Source: Actinomyces oricola
GTDB lineage: Bacteria; Actinomycetota; Actinomycetes; Actinomycetales; Actinomycetaceae
Assembly (NCBI RefSeq): GCF_004104015.1
Contig: NZ_RYFV01000012.1
Coordinates: 20,329 to 84,328 of the forward strand
DNA length: 64,000 nt
Direction of reading: 5' to 3'
Part shown: positions 54,455-63,428 of the stretch, piece after piece
Numbering within the stretch: the first letter of the stretch is position 1
Layout of the letters: each line of letters begins with the position of its first letter
Notes under the pieces: model-generated
Databases searched by the model: none
What the model was told of the DNA's origin: nothing
Seen by the model: only the letters and a program-made list of their open reading frames with translations
Translations under genes and position numbers: made by a program

Positions 54455-56205
54455 CTGCGCCGGCTGTTCTTCTTCACCACGCCGTCACCATGCCGGTGTG
54501 GTGGTGTGGTCTCCGGCTGGGGGCTGGGCGCCCGGCTGGCGCGCTGCGGCGCGGACGGCGCCCCGACGATCTCGGTGATACGACGGATGCGGTCGGCGTG
54601 TGCTTGGCTGACCCCGCTCACCGGTGGGCCGCCGGCAATCTGTGGCGAGCGCTGACCAGCTGCCGCGTCCTGCTCCTGCCGGTGTGGTGGTGTGGTCTCC
54701 GGCTGGGGGTCGGGCGCCCGGCCGGCGCGCTGCGGCGCGGACGGCGCCCCGACGGCTGCGACGACATGGGTGCTGGAGGGTGCGTTGCTCACGGCTTCTA
54801 AAGCTGTGGTCGCTTCGGCGAGCAGTTGCTGGGCGGTCCTGGCCTGCTGTGCGGCATGGTAAAGATCGGCCAACGACCGCAGTAGCGCTAGGGATTGGAC
54901 GGCCAGGACCGCAGGATTGGCCTGGCGATTCATCGTGGCTGACATGGCCACCGACGCCGCCATGGCCACCGCGCCCGGAACCGGCGCCACCGGTGCCGGA
55001 CGATGATGGGTTTGCGCGGCCCGACCCGCGGTGAGGGCCGCCCGCTCCAGGACTCTACGGGCTTTGGGATCACGTTCGGCAAGCGCCTGCGCGGACAGCA
55101 ATCCGGCCACATCACGGGTCGCGTCAGCGAGCACGACCGGATCGGTCGCGTCAATACCGCCAAGCGTATCCGCATAAGTGTTCAAGGCCCGCGCCGTGGC
55201 CACGACCTGGGAACGATTGATGCCGGTACGGCGCGGCACGCCCCGCCACGCATCACGCCACGCGTCGACGGCCTGCTGTGCCGAGTGCGGCGTGTCCGGC
55301 CATCTGGCGCGCAAACGCTGAAGTGTCAAGTCACGGGCGACGCGCCCACCCCCGTACCACTGGGCCTGCCCGTCAGGCCTGTGCAGCGCGACCGAGTAAC
55401 CGACCACGACGTCGGTCCGCCCGCGCGCGAACCGGGGCCTGGCACGCACACCCACCCCGCGCAAACGCAGCACGAAATCGCGTTCGCTCCTCGCCGCGGT
55501 CGCAGCGGCTCGCACACGATGCTCCAACACCTGACGGTCGGTGCGCTCCTCGCCGCGACGCGCACTGACCCGCAGATCAGCAGTGGAATCGGCGCGCGCA
55601 CCACGGGAATGCTCGCGAGCCTCGATGACTGTTAGGTTGTGCCGGTGCTCGATCGCATTGACGGCTCGACCGGCACGTCTCTGGTCCTGCCAGTTCGACC
55701 ACTTCGTCCCGTCCTCGCGCACGATATTGGCCACGATGTGGACATGATCCCCACCGTTCTTAGATCGTCCGTGGTGCACGGCCACCCATCGGCACGGCGC
55801 CTTCCCGTCAACGCCGGTGAACCCCATGGATTCCATGAACTCGGCGGTGATCTGCCGCCACGCATCATCCGACAAAGGTCCGTCCTGCGGTGAGAGCGAC
55901 AACGAGCAATGCCACACATGGTTGGGGGCATCTGCCTTACTGATCACGCGCCGCCCGGCGTCGTGATCAAACCCGCGCCGCGGGCCGGTCGGTCGAGTGC
56001 CAGTTTCGGTCATGAACTGGTCGACGAAACGAGCCAACTCATATCCTTGGGAAGCCGACAGCTCCTCCCAGGATCCCCATCGGCGCATGATCACATCGGA
56101 ACCGGACACGACGTGTGGTGAGGCGTGCTCATTCGCTCGGCCCGGACCAACGAGATACAACACCAATCCCGTGGTGTTCCCCCCGTCAACGATTGCCGCG
56201 ATCAT
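54451..56205 (-). CDS. Relaxase / mobilization nuclease
   Basis: The 584-residue protein has a relaxase domain in its first 210 residues. The metal-binding triad is visible in HHGRSKNGGDHVHIVANIV (H144/H145, H154, H156), and Y17 near the N-terminus is the best candidate nucleophile. The C-terminal half is Ala-rich and helical, with a disordered tail that repeats GAPSAPQRAxRAPxPQPETTPPHR twice. It nicks oriT and pilots the strand. ATGA overlaps link it to MobC and DUF4913. Confidence 0.87.
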   Translation of the reverse strand: MIAAIVDGGNTTGLVLYLVGPGRANEHASPHVVSGSDVIMRRWGSWEELSASQGYELARFVDQFMTETGTRPTGPRRGFDHDAGRRVISKADAPNHVWHCSLSLSPQDGPLSDDAWRQITAEFMESMGFTGVDGKAPCRWVAVHHGRSKNGGDHVHIVANIVREDGTKWSNWQDQRRAGRAVNAIEHRHNLTVIEAREHSRGARADSTADLRVSARRGEERTDRQVLEHRVRAAATAARSERDFVLRLRGVGVRARPRFARGRTDVVVGYSVALHRPDGQAQWYGGGRVARDLTLQRLRARWPDTPHSAQQAVDAWRDAWRGVPRRTGINRSQVVATARALNTYADTLGGIDATDPVVLADATRDVAGLLSAQALAERDPKARRVLERAALTAGRAAQTHHRPAPVAPVPGAVAMAASVAMSATMNRQANPAVLAVQSLALLRSLADLYHAAQQARTAQQLLAEATTALEAVSNAPSSTHVVAAVGAPSAPQRAGRAPDPQPETTPPHRQEQDAAAGQRSPQIAGGPPVSGVSQAHADRIRRITEIVGAPSAPQRASRAPSPQPETTPPHRHGDGVVKKNSRRR

Positions 56206-56615
56206 CGGCGCACACTCGCCAAGATCTCGTTAATGTCGTCATGCAGCTGGTGGACCTGCGCCACGACATCGTCGAAGTCGAAGGGAACCTCACTGATCGT
56301 GTTGGCGTGACGCGCAACCTGGTTCAGGTTCGTCGCGACTCCCGCGAGTTGACGACGATAGTAGCGCAACAGCGCGACCACCTCACCCAGTCGGCCAGCA
56401 TCAACCCCGTCCGCGCTCACCGGCCGTAGCGCACCATCGACCAAGAACTTCGCCATGGACTCTCCCGAGACCTGCGCGCGAAGCTCAAGAAGCTCGCGAT
56501 CCGCCGGCGATAAATACACCGTCAACCTCGACCGCCGCTGCCCACCCCGCAGACGCGGAGAGCGGCGTCGATCATGACGCGCCGCAATATTGCGCTCACT
56601 ACTCGACATCGTCAC
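56202..56615 (-). CDS. mobC: MobC-like relaxosome accessory protein
   Basis: The 137-residue protein has a basic N-terminus, a ribbon-helix-helix-like segment (SRLTVYLSPADRELLELRAQVSGESMAKFLVDGAL) and the MobC block LRYYRRQLAGVATNLNQVARHAN. It helps the relaxase to bind and open oriT. It overlaps the relaxase start by four bases and is the first gene of the mobilization operon. Confidence 0.85.
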   Translation of the reverse strand: MTMSSSERNIAARHDRRRSPRLRGGQRRSRLTVYLSPADRELLELRAQVSGESMAKFLVDGALRPVSADGVDAGRLGEVVALLRYYRRQLAGVATNLNQVARHANTISEVPFDFDDVVAQVHQLHDDINEILASVRR

Positions 56616-56921
56616 GACTCAACCTCCCGCCAGCGCAGCGACCCGTAGGGACCACACGACAAGTGTGCCCCGGCGGACGATCATCGTCCACCGGAAATCG
56701 ACTTAGCACAGGTGCTAAGTCCCATCTTGCTCTGTGTAACGGTTCCCTTCGCGTCGATGCGTGCCAGCGGCTGGGTGTGAGGTTCGGTTCGGTCCGGGAT
56801 GCGCGCCCGTAGCGCGCATCTATCGCAACTGACCACACCGGCAGGTGGGTTGTGCGCGCACACCGCACGTAGGTGGTGACGCGCCCGGTGGGCGCAACCC
56901 CTACAGCAAAGGTAAGGAAAC
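56616..56921. other. Candidate oriT region with inverted repeats
   Basis: This 306-bp gene-free spacer lies upstream of mobC. It contains the dyad ACTTAGCACAGGTGCTAAGT (56701-56720) and a stem GATGCGCG/CGCGCATC (56798-56805 with 56813-56820), and several GTGCGCGCAC-like repeats. This position and structure are usual for a transfer origin and for the promoters of the divergent operons. Confidence 0.55.
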
Positions 56922-57152
56922 ATGGATCCGATTGACGCGCTTCTAGGCCAAGAGCAGACGCGAACAACACTGGCGCGCAACCTTAGCGCCGCCCAGGAAT
57001 CAATGGTCCAGGCCATCGACACCTACAAAGAGCTGTGGAAACAAGCAACGAGAGCCGGGTGGGCCAAGCGGGACCTAACGCGCGCCGGGCTCATCGATCC
57101 CGTACGACTCCCACGGATCCGACACGACGCAAATAACGCACCGAAGGAGTAA
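56922..57152 (+). CDS. Small uncharacterised helical protein
   Basis: The 76-residue protein starts behind GGTAAGGAAAC. It is mostly helical (ALLGQEQTRTTLARNLSAAQESMVQAIDTYKELWKQATR is not split by Pro or Gly runs) with a basic C-terminal part. It ends two nt before the MinD-like gene, so the two are one operon. No family is recognised. Confidence 0.6.
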   Translation: MDPIDALLGQEQTRTTLARNLSAAQESMVQAIDTYKELWKQATRAGWAKRDLTRAGLIDPVRLPRIRHDANNAPKE

Positions 57153-57154
57153 CC

Positions 57155-58591
57155 GTGCTGCAAGCAACAATCAATCTGTCCGCTGCGGGAAGCGGATCAA
57201 TGAGCGTCGGGGACGTCATGCGGCCGGTACGCGGAACCGACCTGAACGATGCGCGCGACAAAGTCAAGAACATTCTCATCAACCGCGCCGCCGATCTGGA
57301 CGAGACCATCATCGCAACGTGCACCGACCCCGACGGCGACTTCACCATCGCCATCAACCCGGACGGAACAATCTCAGCCGCCGAACCAATGGCCGGGTCG
57401 GACGAGATCGAGGACCAGACCCACGACCCGCACGCCACCACACCCACCAGATCCAACCCGGCCATCACCACCATGGCAGCGCCCCCAGCCACACCCCCGC
57501 CAGCCGCGACGGCGGACACATCCACCCCCGCTGGGCCTCCAAGCTCGCCTCCCAGGTCCTCCCACTCGGCTGGACCCTCCACTCCCTTCGCCACAGGGTC
57601 GCCAGCATCTCCTGAGCCAGAGATCACCGAGACACCCCACGCACACACCCAAACCCGACGCGAACGCCAAGCAGCACTCCGCCAACAAACACTTCTGGAA
57701 GACATCGCCAATGAAGCACCCGCGAAAAACGGAGTGCGCGGCATCCTCAACACCCTCGGGCTTCACCTGCGGCCCTCAACACACGAGCGCGCCGAACGCG
57801 CCGACATCGCTCTAGTATCCCAGCACTGGCCACGACCACGAACCATCGCAGTAGTCAACGGTAAAGGCGGCGCCGGGAAAACCCCCTCAACAATCCTTCT
57901 CGCCGCGATCCTGGCCCGTAACAGCGGCACAGGAGTCGTCGCCTGGGACAACAACCCCAGCAGGGGAACCCTGGGCTGGCGAACCCAGACAGGACCTCAC
58001 GACAACTCCGTGATCGATCTCCTCCCCGAAATTGATCACCTCTTATCACCGACGGCACGCGCCGCCGAGATCGCACGCTTCACCCACCACCAACGCGACG
58101 ACCGCTTCGACGTGCTCCGATCACGCCCCGAAGTCCTGGCAGCATCAGGAGACGGAGACGCGGCGACGTTCCTGCGCGTCCACGACGTGCTGGAACGCTA
58201 CTACCGCGTCATCGTCATCGACTCAGGCAACGACGAAACAACACTGTCCTGGCGAGCCATGATCGCCAAGGCCGACGCCCTGGTCGTCCCAACCATCACC
58301 CGGCCCGAACACGCTGAATCCGCCAGACTCCTGCTCGACGAACTCAGCCGCGACGACCAGCACTCGGCACAACTCGCCGACCAGGCACTGGTCATCGTCT
58401 CTCAAGGCTCCAAAGCCGAACCGGGCCCGCACGAACTCGTCAAGACCTTCTCCTCTATCGCCCGCGCGGCCGTCGGCATCCCCTACGACCCCGCAATGGC
58501 CGGACGACCACTGACCCTCGACTCACTAGCGCCCATCACCCGCCGCGCCTGGCTCGCAGCCGCGGCCGCGCTCGCTCAAACACTCGGATAA
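57155..58591 (+). CDS. MinD/ParA-like P-loop ATPase with chimeric Pro-rich linker
   Basis: The 478-residue protein has a small N-terminal domain (residues 1 to about 85), a Pro/Thr/Ser-rich linker (about 90-170) and a C-terminal MinD/ParA-like ATPase with Walker A VVNGKGGAGKT (about 234-244), VIVIDSGNDE as the Walker B-like strand and VVPTITRPEHAESARLL. Thr-Pro after the P-loop (KTPST) replaces the usual KT(T/S). Such ATPases occur in actinobacterial transfer and secretion loci, where they may position the machine. The linker is encoded by inverted copies of two other genes of the element. Confidence 0.75.
   Translation: MLQATINLSAAGSGSMSVGDVMRPVRGTDLNDARDKVKNILINRAADLDETIIATCTDPDGDFTIAINPDGTISAAEPMAGSDEIEDQTHDPHATTPTRSNPAITTMAAPPATPPPAATADTSTPAGPPSSPPRSSHSAGPSTPFATGSPASPEPEITETPHAHTQTRRERQAALRQQTLLEDIANEAPAKNGVRGILNTLGLHLRPSTHERAERADIALVSQHWPRPRTIAVVNGKGGAGKTPSTILLAAILARNSGTGVVAWDNNPSRGTLGWRTQTGPHDNSVIDLLPEIDHLLSPTARAAEIARFTHHQRDDRFDVLRSRPEVLAASGDGDAATFLRVHDVLERYYRVIVIDSGNDETTLSWRAMIAKADALVVPTITRPEHAESARLLLDELSRDDQHSAQLADQALVIVSQGSKAEPGPHELVKTFSSIARAAVGIPYDPAMAGRPLTLDSLAPITRRAWLAAAAALAQTLG
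57454..57597 (+). repeat. Inverted copies of VirB6-like and integrase gene segments
   Basis: Bases 57454-57507 are the exact reverse complement of 48461-48514 (54 bp, VirB6-like tail). Bases 57505-57597 are the exact reverse complement of 60243-60335 (93 bp, integrase). The two copies overlap by the three bases CGC. They are read here in a frame different from the integrase. Confidence 0.92.
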
Positions 58592-58641
58592 CACGCTCAC
58601 ACAACACCCAACCAGAAGGACACTGCATCCCTGTAATCGAA

Positions 58642-58683
58642 GAACGCGGTTGGTCCCGCATCGAGGCGGGACCAACCGCGTTC
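58642..58683. terminator. Strong hairpin terminator between convergent genes
   Basis: A perfect 18-bp stem (58642-58659 with 58666-58683) has loop ATCGAG. It separates the MinD-like gene from the NlpC gene and can stop both transcripts. Confidence 0.88.
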
Positions 58684-58726
58684 GCACTACCACCAGACGC
58701 CTCGGCCACCGTCGATTCAATCCGCT

Positions 58727-59698
58727 CTAGTACGGACGGACTGCGTTGGGCATTAACTCCTGGTGGTCCACCGCTGCCTCGCGCACCTCCATCCCAAAGG
58801 TTGGTGCCTCAATAACCCGGCCTTCCCCCAGGTAGAGGGCGACGTGATAGATACCGTTCTGAGTCCCGTCATGAGACCAGAACAGCAAGTCACCGGGCTG
58901 GGCCTGGTCAACCGGCACCTGCGTGCCTTCCCCATACTGGACACGCGAGGAGTGCGTCAGCTCGACACCCGCGGCCCGGTACGCGAGCATGGTTAGGCCC
59001 GAGCAGTCCATGCCAGCACCGGACTCGCCGGCCCACACGTAGGGCAGGCCAATATAGTTGCGGGCCGTGCTGATCGCCATAGCTGCTACAGGGCCGGCCT
59101 CGCTAGTCTCTTGACCTTGACTGGGCATGAACCGAGGCATCGTTTCGATAATCGCCGCAACATACTGTTGGGTATCCGGGTACGGGGGAATACCTCGCGC
59201 CTCTTGAACTGTACCAATACCCGCGTTATAAGCCGCAAGAGTCAACTCCAAGGGGTCGCCCTGAACCTCACCGTTCTCGATCATCTCTGCGATCGCCCCA
59301 GACAATTCGCACATATAGTGCGCCTGGGACCAGATCGCGTCGGCCGGGTTCCACACATCTGCCTGACCATCCCCGTCCCCGTCCTTACCATGACTATCCC
59401 ACGTTTCGGGCATGAACTGCGAGATCCCTTGCGCCCCGACCAACGATTGCGCTTTGGGATCCCACCCCGACTCCGCTTCGATCTGGGCTGCGATTGCGGG
59501 AGCGGAAATTTGCTCACACACAGCCCCCGCCCGGATAACCGCCTCCCGATACTCCGCAGGAACACCACTGACAGCAGAAGGAGTAGAAGTCTTCTCCCCA
59601 CCAAGGCTCTCGCCACCCTCATCGGCACTACCACCGACCATCATTGGCACTATGAACAACAAGGGAGTAAGAGCAGCCAGCAGTCCTTTTCTCATCAC
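58727..59698 (-). CDS. Bifunctional lytic transglycosylase / NlpC-P60 endopeptidase (VirB1-like)
   Basis: The 323-residue secreted protein has a signal peptide (1-25). A lysozyme-like transglycosylase domain follows (about 50-190, catalytic Glu E76 in QIEAESGWDP, then GISQFMPETW and LAAYNAGIGTV). The C-terminal NlpC/P60 domain (about 203-323) has C232 in MDCSGL and H285 in HVALYL. It opens peptidoglycan for the conjugation channel. It starts behind GGAGGG. Confidence 0.92.
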   Translation of the reverse strand: MMRKGLLAALTPLLFIVPMMVGGSADEGGESLGGEKTSTPSAVSGVPAEYREAVIRAGAVCEQISAPAIAAQIEAESGWDPKAQSLVGAQGISQFMPETWDSHGKDGDGDGQADVWNPADAIWSQAHYMCELSGAIAEMIENGEVQGDPLELTLAAYNAGIGTVQEARGIPPYPDTQQYVAAIIETMPRFMPSQGQETSEAGPVAAMAISTARNYIGLPYVWAGESGAGMDCSGLTMLAYRAAGVELTHSSRVQYGEGTQVPVDQAQPGDLLFWSHDGTQNGIYHVALYLGEGRVIEAPTFGMEVREAAVDHQELMPNAVRPY

Positions 59699-60056
59699 GA
59701 CCCTCCAAGCACGTCACCACCTACGTGCTCCGTGCGCGCACCCCCACCGCCGCAGACATCATGAAGACCAGCAACGCTGGCAACGCCAGCAACAACGACA
59801 ATGCCGCTAACGCTGACGGTGGTGCTGTCAGTGGGGGTGCGTGATCTGGCAAGCGAGGTGTGCGATGGCGGTGACCCACCACCCGAGGTCAGCCTTGCCT
59901 CTTTACTTGGTTTTGTTCCTGACCACGACGGTCGGTGAGCACGACCCAGCTCAGCCGGCCGGGTGCTAGGCGGCAGCGGCAGGTAACCGGTTACGGGCAC
60001 CGCCCGCCGTGCCCGGCCGGGCCCTACGGACCCCAGCCACCGGCACCAACCCGGGG
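59699..60056. repeat. Gene-free region with centromere-like repeat A
   Basis: No gene is seen in these 358 bp. Bases 59768-59822 contain repeated CCAGCAACG/AACGCCAGC units and the 14-nt core AATGCCGCTAACGC (59800-59813), which recurs at 61273-61286 and 63437-63450 as its reverse complement. The promoter of the NlpC gene should also lie here. Confidence 0.6.
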
Positions 60057-60926
60057 TCAGCTCGCCCAGCGCCCCCGTGGCTCTGGGATTGTCGCGGTGG
60101 CGGGATGAGCGGCGGTGATGGCAGCGCGCATGGCGCTGAGGGCCGGGGCGGTGTAGCGCTGGGTGGTGGCTACGGAGGAGTGGCCCAAGAGGCGCTGGAT
60201 GGCCAGAATGTCGCGGTCGGCCTGGTAGGCGACAGTGGCGAACCTGTGGCGAAGGGAGTGGAGGGTCCAGCCGAGTGGGAGGACCTGGGAGGCGAGCTTG
60301 GAGGCCCAGCGGGGGTGGATGTGTCCGCCGTCGCGTGAGGGGAAGGCCCAGCCCTCAGGGCTGGCCTGGGTGCGCCGCCGGATGAGGGAGGCGAGCTGGT
60401 CGTCTAAGGGCAGGACTCGGTCGTGGCCGCCTTTGGCACGGACGATCAGAGTGGCGCCCATGGGGCCGTCGGCCAGGTCGTCGCGGTGGACGCGGGTGAT
60501 CTCGGCGCAGCGCAGCCCCAGGCAGCCAGCCAGGGTCAGGATCGCCCTGGTGCGCTCGTCTGCCCGGGCTAGGGCCTGGGCGAAGACATGCTCTGGGGTG
60601 GGGCGAGGTGGGGGTGTGGGCCGGCTGATCGAGGGCAGGACGGCCGCGGGTGACGGATCGGCCCCCATGGCGGCGTAGAACTCTTTGATGGAGACGTAGT
60701 AGGCGTGGCGGGTTTCCGGCGCCCAGTCCTGGTTGCCGGCCCATTCCAGTAGGGCGTTGGGGGTGATGGCGTGGGGCGGGGCGCCGATGGTGCGGGCCAG
60801 GCGGCGGATGTGGCGGGCACGGGTGGCGATAGTGGCCGGGCGCATGCCGGCGGCGCGCATGGTGGTCTCGAAGTGCTCCAAGGGCCCCAACCAGGGCACG
60901 GGGACGGGGATGGGGAGTGTGCTCAT
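60057..60926 (-). CDS. int: Tyrosine recombinase / integrase of the element
   Basis: The 289-residue phage-type integrase has a SAM-like N-terminal domain (about 15-90) and a complete catalytic set: R139 in LGLRCAEITR, K165 in AKGGHDR, H223 and R226 in LHSLRHRF, H249 in LLGHSS and nucleophile Y258 in TTQRYT. It should catalyse recombination between attP and the tRNA-fMet site. The ATG at 60938 is an alternative start four codons upstream. It lies 2.6 kb from attR, with partition genes in between. Confidence 0.92.
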   Translation of the reverse strand: MSTLPIPVPVPWLGPLEHFETTMRAAGMRPATIATRARHIRRLARTIGAPPHAITPNALLEWAGNQDWAPETRHAYYVSIKEFYAAMGADPSPAAVLPSISRPTPPPRPTPEHVFAQALARADERTRAILTLAGCLGLRCAEITRVHRDDLADGPMGATLIVRAKGGHDRVLPLDDQLASLIRRRTQASPEGWAFPSRDGGHIHPRWASKLASQVLPLGWTLHSLRHRFATVAYQADRDILAIQRLLGHSSVATTQRYTAPALSAMRAAITAAHPATATIPEPRGRWAS

Positions 60927-61013
60927 AGCACGCAGCATCCCAAGTCGCCAGCCGGCGTGGGTCTAGAGGCGGGGCCAGGGCACGGCGCTCATGTTTCCTC
61001 CTTGGTGATTAGG

Positions 61014-61382
61014 TTATCGGCCGGTGGGGCGGCCTGTGGGTAGGACGCCGGTGGGGGTGGGGGTCAGGGGGCCGTGGGCGGCTTCGGCGGTGGCTACGGC
61101 GTCGGCGATGACGCCGGCGACCCAGGCCGAGAAGCTGGATGGGGTCTGCTCGAGCTCGGACAGGCTCAGGCGGTAGGCGGTACGGGCTTTGGCGGCGGTG
61201 GCGGCGTCGATGCGCACGGTGATCTTGACCGTAGGGGCGCCGGCCGTGGCGCTGGCGTTGCTGGCAACGCCAGCGTTAGCGGCATTGCCAGCAACGCTGG
61301 TGGCGCCGATGAGGGCGGGGTCGGGGGTGTTGGCTTTGGGGACGAGGGGGGCTTTGCGGGGGCGCGGCGTGGGGGCTTTCAC
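61014..61382 (-). CDS. Small ParB-type partition partner (putative RHH centromere-binding protein)
   Basis: The 122-residue protein lies directly downstream of parA, the usual place of the small DNA-binding partner in type Ib partition loci. It has a basic Pro/Lys-rich start and an Ala/Asn-rich stretch encoded by repeat B. The C-terminal half (VKITVRIDAATAAKARTAYRLSLSELEQTPSSFSAWVAGVIADAV) fits a ribbon-helix-helix strand and two helices. The identification is by context and pattern. Confidence 0.65.
   Translation of the reverse strand: MKAPTPRPRKAPLVPKANTPDPALIGATSVAGNAANAGVASNASATAGAPTVKITVRIDAATAAKARTAYRLSLSELEQTPSSFSAWVAGVIADAVATAEAAHGPLTPTPTGVLPTGRPTGR
61257..61303. repeat. Centromere-like repeat B (inside the small partition gene)
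   Basis: The segment is built from CCAGC(A/G)(A/T) units in both orientations around the core GCGTTAGCGGCATT (61273-61286). Its flanks GTTGCTGGCAACGCCAGC and GCCAGCAACGCTGG are themselves dyads. Confidence 0.65.
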
Positions 61383-61397
61383 GGGGGTGGTCCTCTT

Positions 61398-62180
61398 TCA
61401 GTGGTGGGGCAGGAGGCGGGTGGCCAGGTGGTGGATGGCGGCGGTGTAGTCGCGTCCGGCGCGTTCGGAAGCGGGGACGGGGACGCGGTTGGTGGCGGCC
61501 TTGGCGACGATGTCGCGCTCGGGGATTTCGCCGAGGATGAGGTCGGCGTAGGTGTCGGTCAGGACCTGGCGCCAGGCGGTGGTGTCTTGGCGGTCGGGCC
61601 GGTAGCGGTTGACGGCGATACCGGCCAGAGAGAGGTGGGGGTTGTAGTGGGTCTGGGTGAGGGTGATGGTGTCCATGAGCTCGGCCAGGCCGGCCACGGA
61701 TGAGGCTCGGGCTTCGGTGATGGCCAGGACGGCGTCGGCGGTCACGAGTGCCCCGACGGTGAGGACTCCCAGGGCCGGTGGGCAGTCGATCAGGACATGG
61801 GAGTAGTCGTGGGTAGCGCCGTCGAGGGCGGTGCGCAGGGCGGCCTCGCGGCCGATGGTGGTGATGGCCTCCAGGCCGGCTAGGGCGCGTGTGCCGGGCA
61901 CGACGTCGATGCCGCTCCAGGCGGGGGAGGCGGGGGTAATGGCGTTGGTGATGGCGCCGGTGTCCACGGAGCGGTCCATGACTGCTGCTAGGACGTCGTG
62001 GAGGGTGATGGACTCGGCGCTGATGTCGGCGTCGAGGATGTCGGTGGCGTTGCCCTGTGGGTCGGTGTCGATCACTAGGACGCGGCCGTCCTGGGCGAGG
62101 TTGTGGGCCAGGGCCAGGGTGGTGGAGGTCTTGCCGACCCCGCCCTTCTGGTTGGCGATGGCGAGGATATGTGGTGTCAT
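61398..62180 (-). CDS. parA: ParA family partition ATPase
   Basis: The 260-residue ATPase has the deviant Walker [13 protein letters not shown] (K12, K17), Walker A' [14 protein letters not shown] and Walker [11 protein letters not shown], as in short ParA proteins without an N-terminal HTH (type Ib). With the small partner gene it would keep an excised or replicating element in dividing cells. It overlaps the upstream gene by four bases. Confidence 0.92.
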   Translation of the reverse strand: MTPHILAIANQKGGVGKTSTTLALAHNLAQDGRVLVIDTDPQGNATDILDADISAESITLHDVLAAVMDRSVDTGAITNAITPASPAWSGIDVVPGTRALAGLEAITTIGREAALRTALDGATHDYSHVLIDCPPALGVLTVGALVTADAVLAITEARASSVAGLAELMDTITLTQTHYNPHLSLAGIAVNRYRPDRQDTTAWRQVLTDTYADLILGEIPERDIVAKAATNRVPVPASERAGRDYTAAIHHLATRLLPHH

Positions 62181-62587
62181 GAGGCTTCCTTGGAGAGGTT
62201 GTGGGTGCCGCTGGGTGTGGTGGCTGCTGGTTGGGTGAGCTCGATGCTTGCAGCGTTGGTGAGCATGTGGCTGAGATGGTCGGTGCGCTCCAGGTCGGCC
62301 TGGACGCTGGTGTCGCCGTTGGCGACTTGGGCGCGTAGGTCGTCGGCCAGGCGGTCCACGGCCTCCATGAGGAGGAGGACATCAATGAATGACAGAACGG
62401 TAGTGGTGGCCTGGACGCTGTCGAGGATGTCCTCGATGGTCGCGGCCAGGTCGTGCTGCCCTTCGTGGTAGGCGTCCCAGGTCGAGTGATCACCAGAGAC
62501 GCGGTAGTCGATGTCCTGACAGGCCTGCTGGATCTGCTGGAGACCGACCATGGGATTGGGCCGGCTGGGCTGGGTCGTGTGGTTCAT
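62177..62587 (-). CDS. Uncharacterised helical protein upstream of parA
   Basis: The 136-residue acidic protein is mostly helical ([39 protein letters not shown]) with a Thr/Pro-rich tail. I recognise no family. It is coupled to parA by an ATGA overlap, so it belongs to the partition operon. Confidence 0.6.
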   Translation of the reverse strand: MNHTTQPSRPNPMVGLQQIQQACQDIDYRVSGDHSTWDAYHEGQHDLAATIEDILDSVQATTTVLSFIDVLLLMEAVDRLADDLRAQVANGDTSVQADLERTDHLSHMLTNAASIELTQPAATTPSGTHNLSKEAS

Positions 62588-62604
62588 GAAGACTCCAAGG
62601 GTGG

Positions 62605-63384
62605 TTACATGTCCTGGTCACGGTGGGTGATGGTGTTGGGGTTGGTTCCCAGGCCCGAGGCCTGGGCGTCGCGCTGGCCGTCGTGGTAGGCGCGGTAGTC
62701 GGGGTTGAGGGTCTTCCCGGGGATAAGTCCCAGGGTGTTGAGGTAGTCGGTGATGCGCTGGTCGCGGCTGCGCACCACGAGGGCGGTGGAGGCGCTGCCG
62801 GTGGGGGTGTCCTGGTCGCGTTGGGCGATGGTGTTGGCGCGGGCGGCCCGCATCCGGGTGGCGATGGCGTCGCCCCATCCCAGGATGTAGCCGTCGCGGG
62901 TGGCCCGTCGGGTCGCGGGCTTCATGGGCTTGTACCGGCGAGGGTTGGTGCGGGTCCACGCTCGCCAGCCGACGGCGGCATGGGCCTGGACAGCGGTCAG
63001 GAGCGGCATGAGCTGGTCTAGGTCGGAGGGGTAGCCGACGACGTGGACCACGATGTGGGGGCCTCGGCCCCGTTCGCGCGTCTCTCGGAGGCGCAGGGTG
63101 CTGTATGTGGAGGCGCCTGCGGCGCGGGCGATCCTGTGGAGTGCGGCGGCCTGGGTGGAGGAGGCAGTTGTTGGTCCTCCCATCACGATGATGTCTCGTG
63201 TGGTGATCTGCTCGGTGTTGCCGTCGTCGAGGTCGAGTTCGTTGATCATGAGGCGGGCCATGAGCATGGATGCCCGCAGTTGGGCCTGGTCGCGCTCGTT
63301 CTGGGACGCGCTGGGGTCGCCGGCGATCGCCAGCAGCTGGCGGACCAGGTTCTTGTCCTTCTTCGTGGTGGTCTGAGTGCCCAT
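62605..63384 (-). CDS. DUF2786 domain protein
   Basis: The 259-residue protein has an N-terminal DUF2786 helix pair (LVRQLLAIAGDPSASQNERDQAQLRASMLMARLMI) and a middle domain with GRGPHIVVHVVGYPSDLDQLMPLL typical of the family. The C-terminal part has RATRDGYILGWGDAIATRM. Its function is unknown; the family is common on actinobacterial plasmids and phages. It is the first gene of the minus-strand operon and lies downstream of centromere-like repeat C. Confidence 0.75.
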   Translation of the reverse strand: MGTQTTTKKDKNLVRQLLAIAGDPSASQNERDQAQLRASMLMARLMINELDLDDGNTEQITTRDIIVMGGPTTASSTQAAALHRIARAAGASTYSTLRLRETRERGRGPHIVVHVVGYPSDLDQLMPLLTAVQAHAAVGWRAWTRTNPRRYKPMKPATRRATRDGYILGWGDAIATRMRAARANTIAQRDQDTPTGSASTALVVRSRDQRITDYLNTLGLIPGKTLNPDYRAYHDGQRDAQASGLGTNPNTITHRDQDM

Positions 63385-63428
63385 GACTCACGCACCCTTG
63401 GCGGTGATCACGGCGAGCCGGCGGGCAT

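Noticed and set aside
57319..57615. ORF with the integrase-like peptide SRDGGHIHPRW...HSLRHR
   Set aside because: It is an out-of-frame reading of the copied integrase segment inside the MinD-like gene. The gene at 57155-58591 has the ribosome context and domains.
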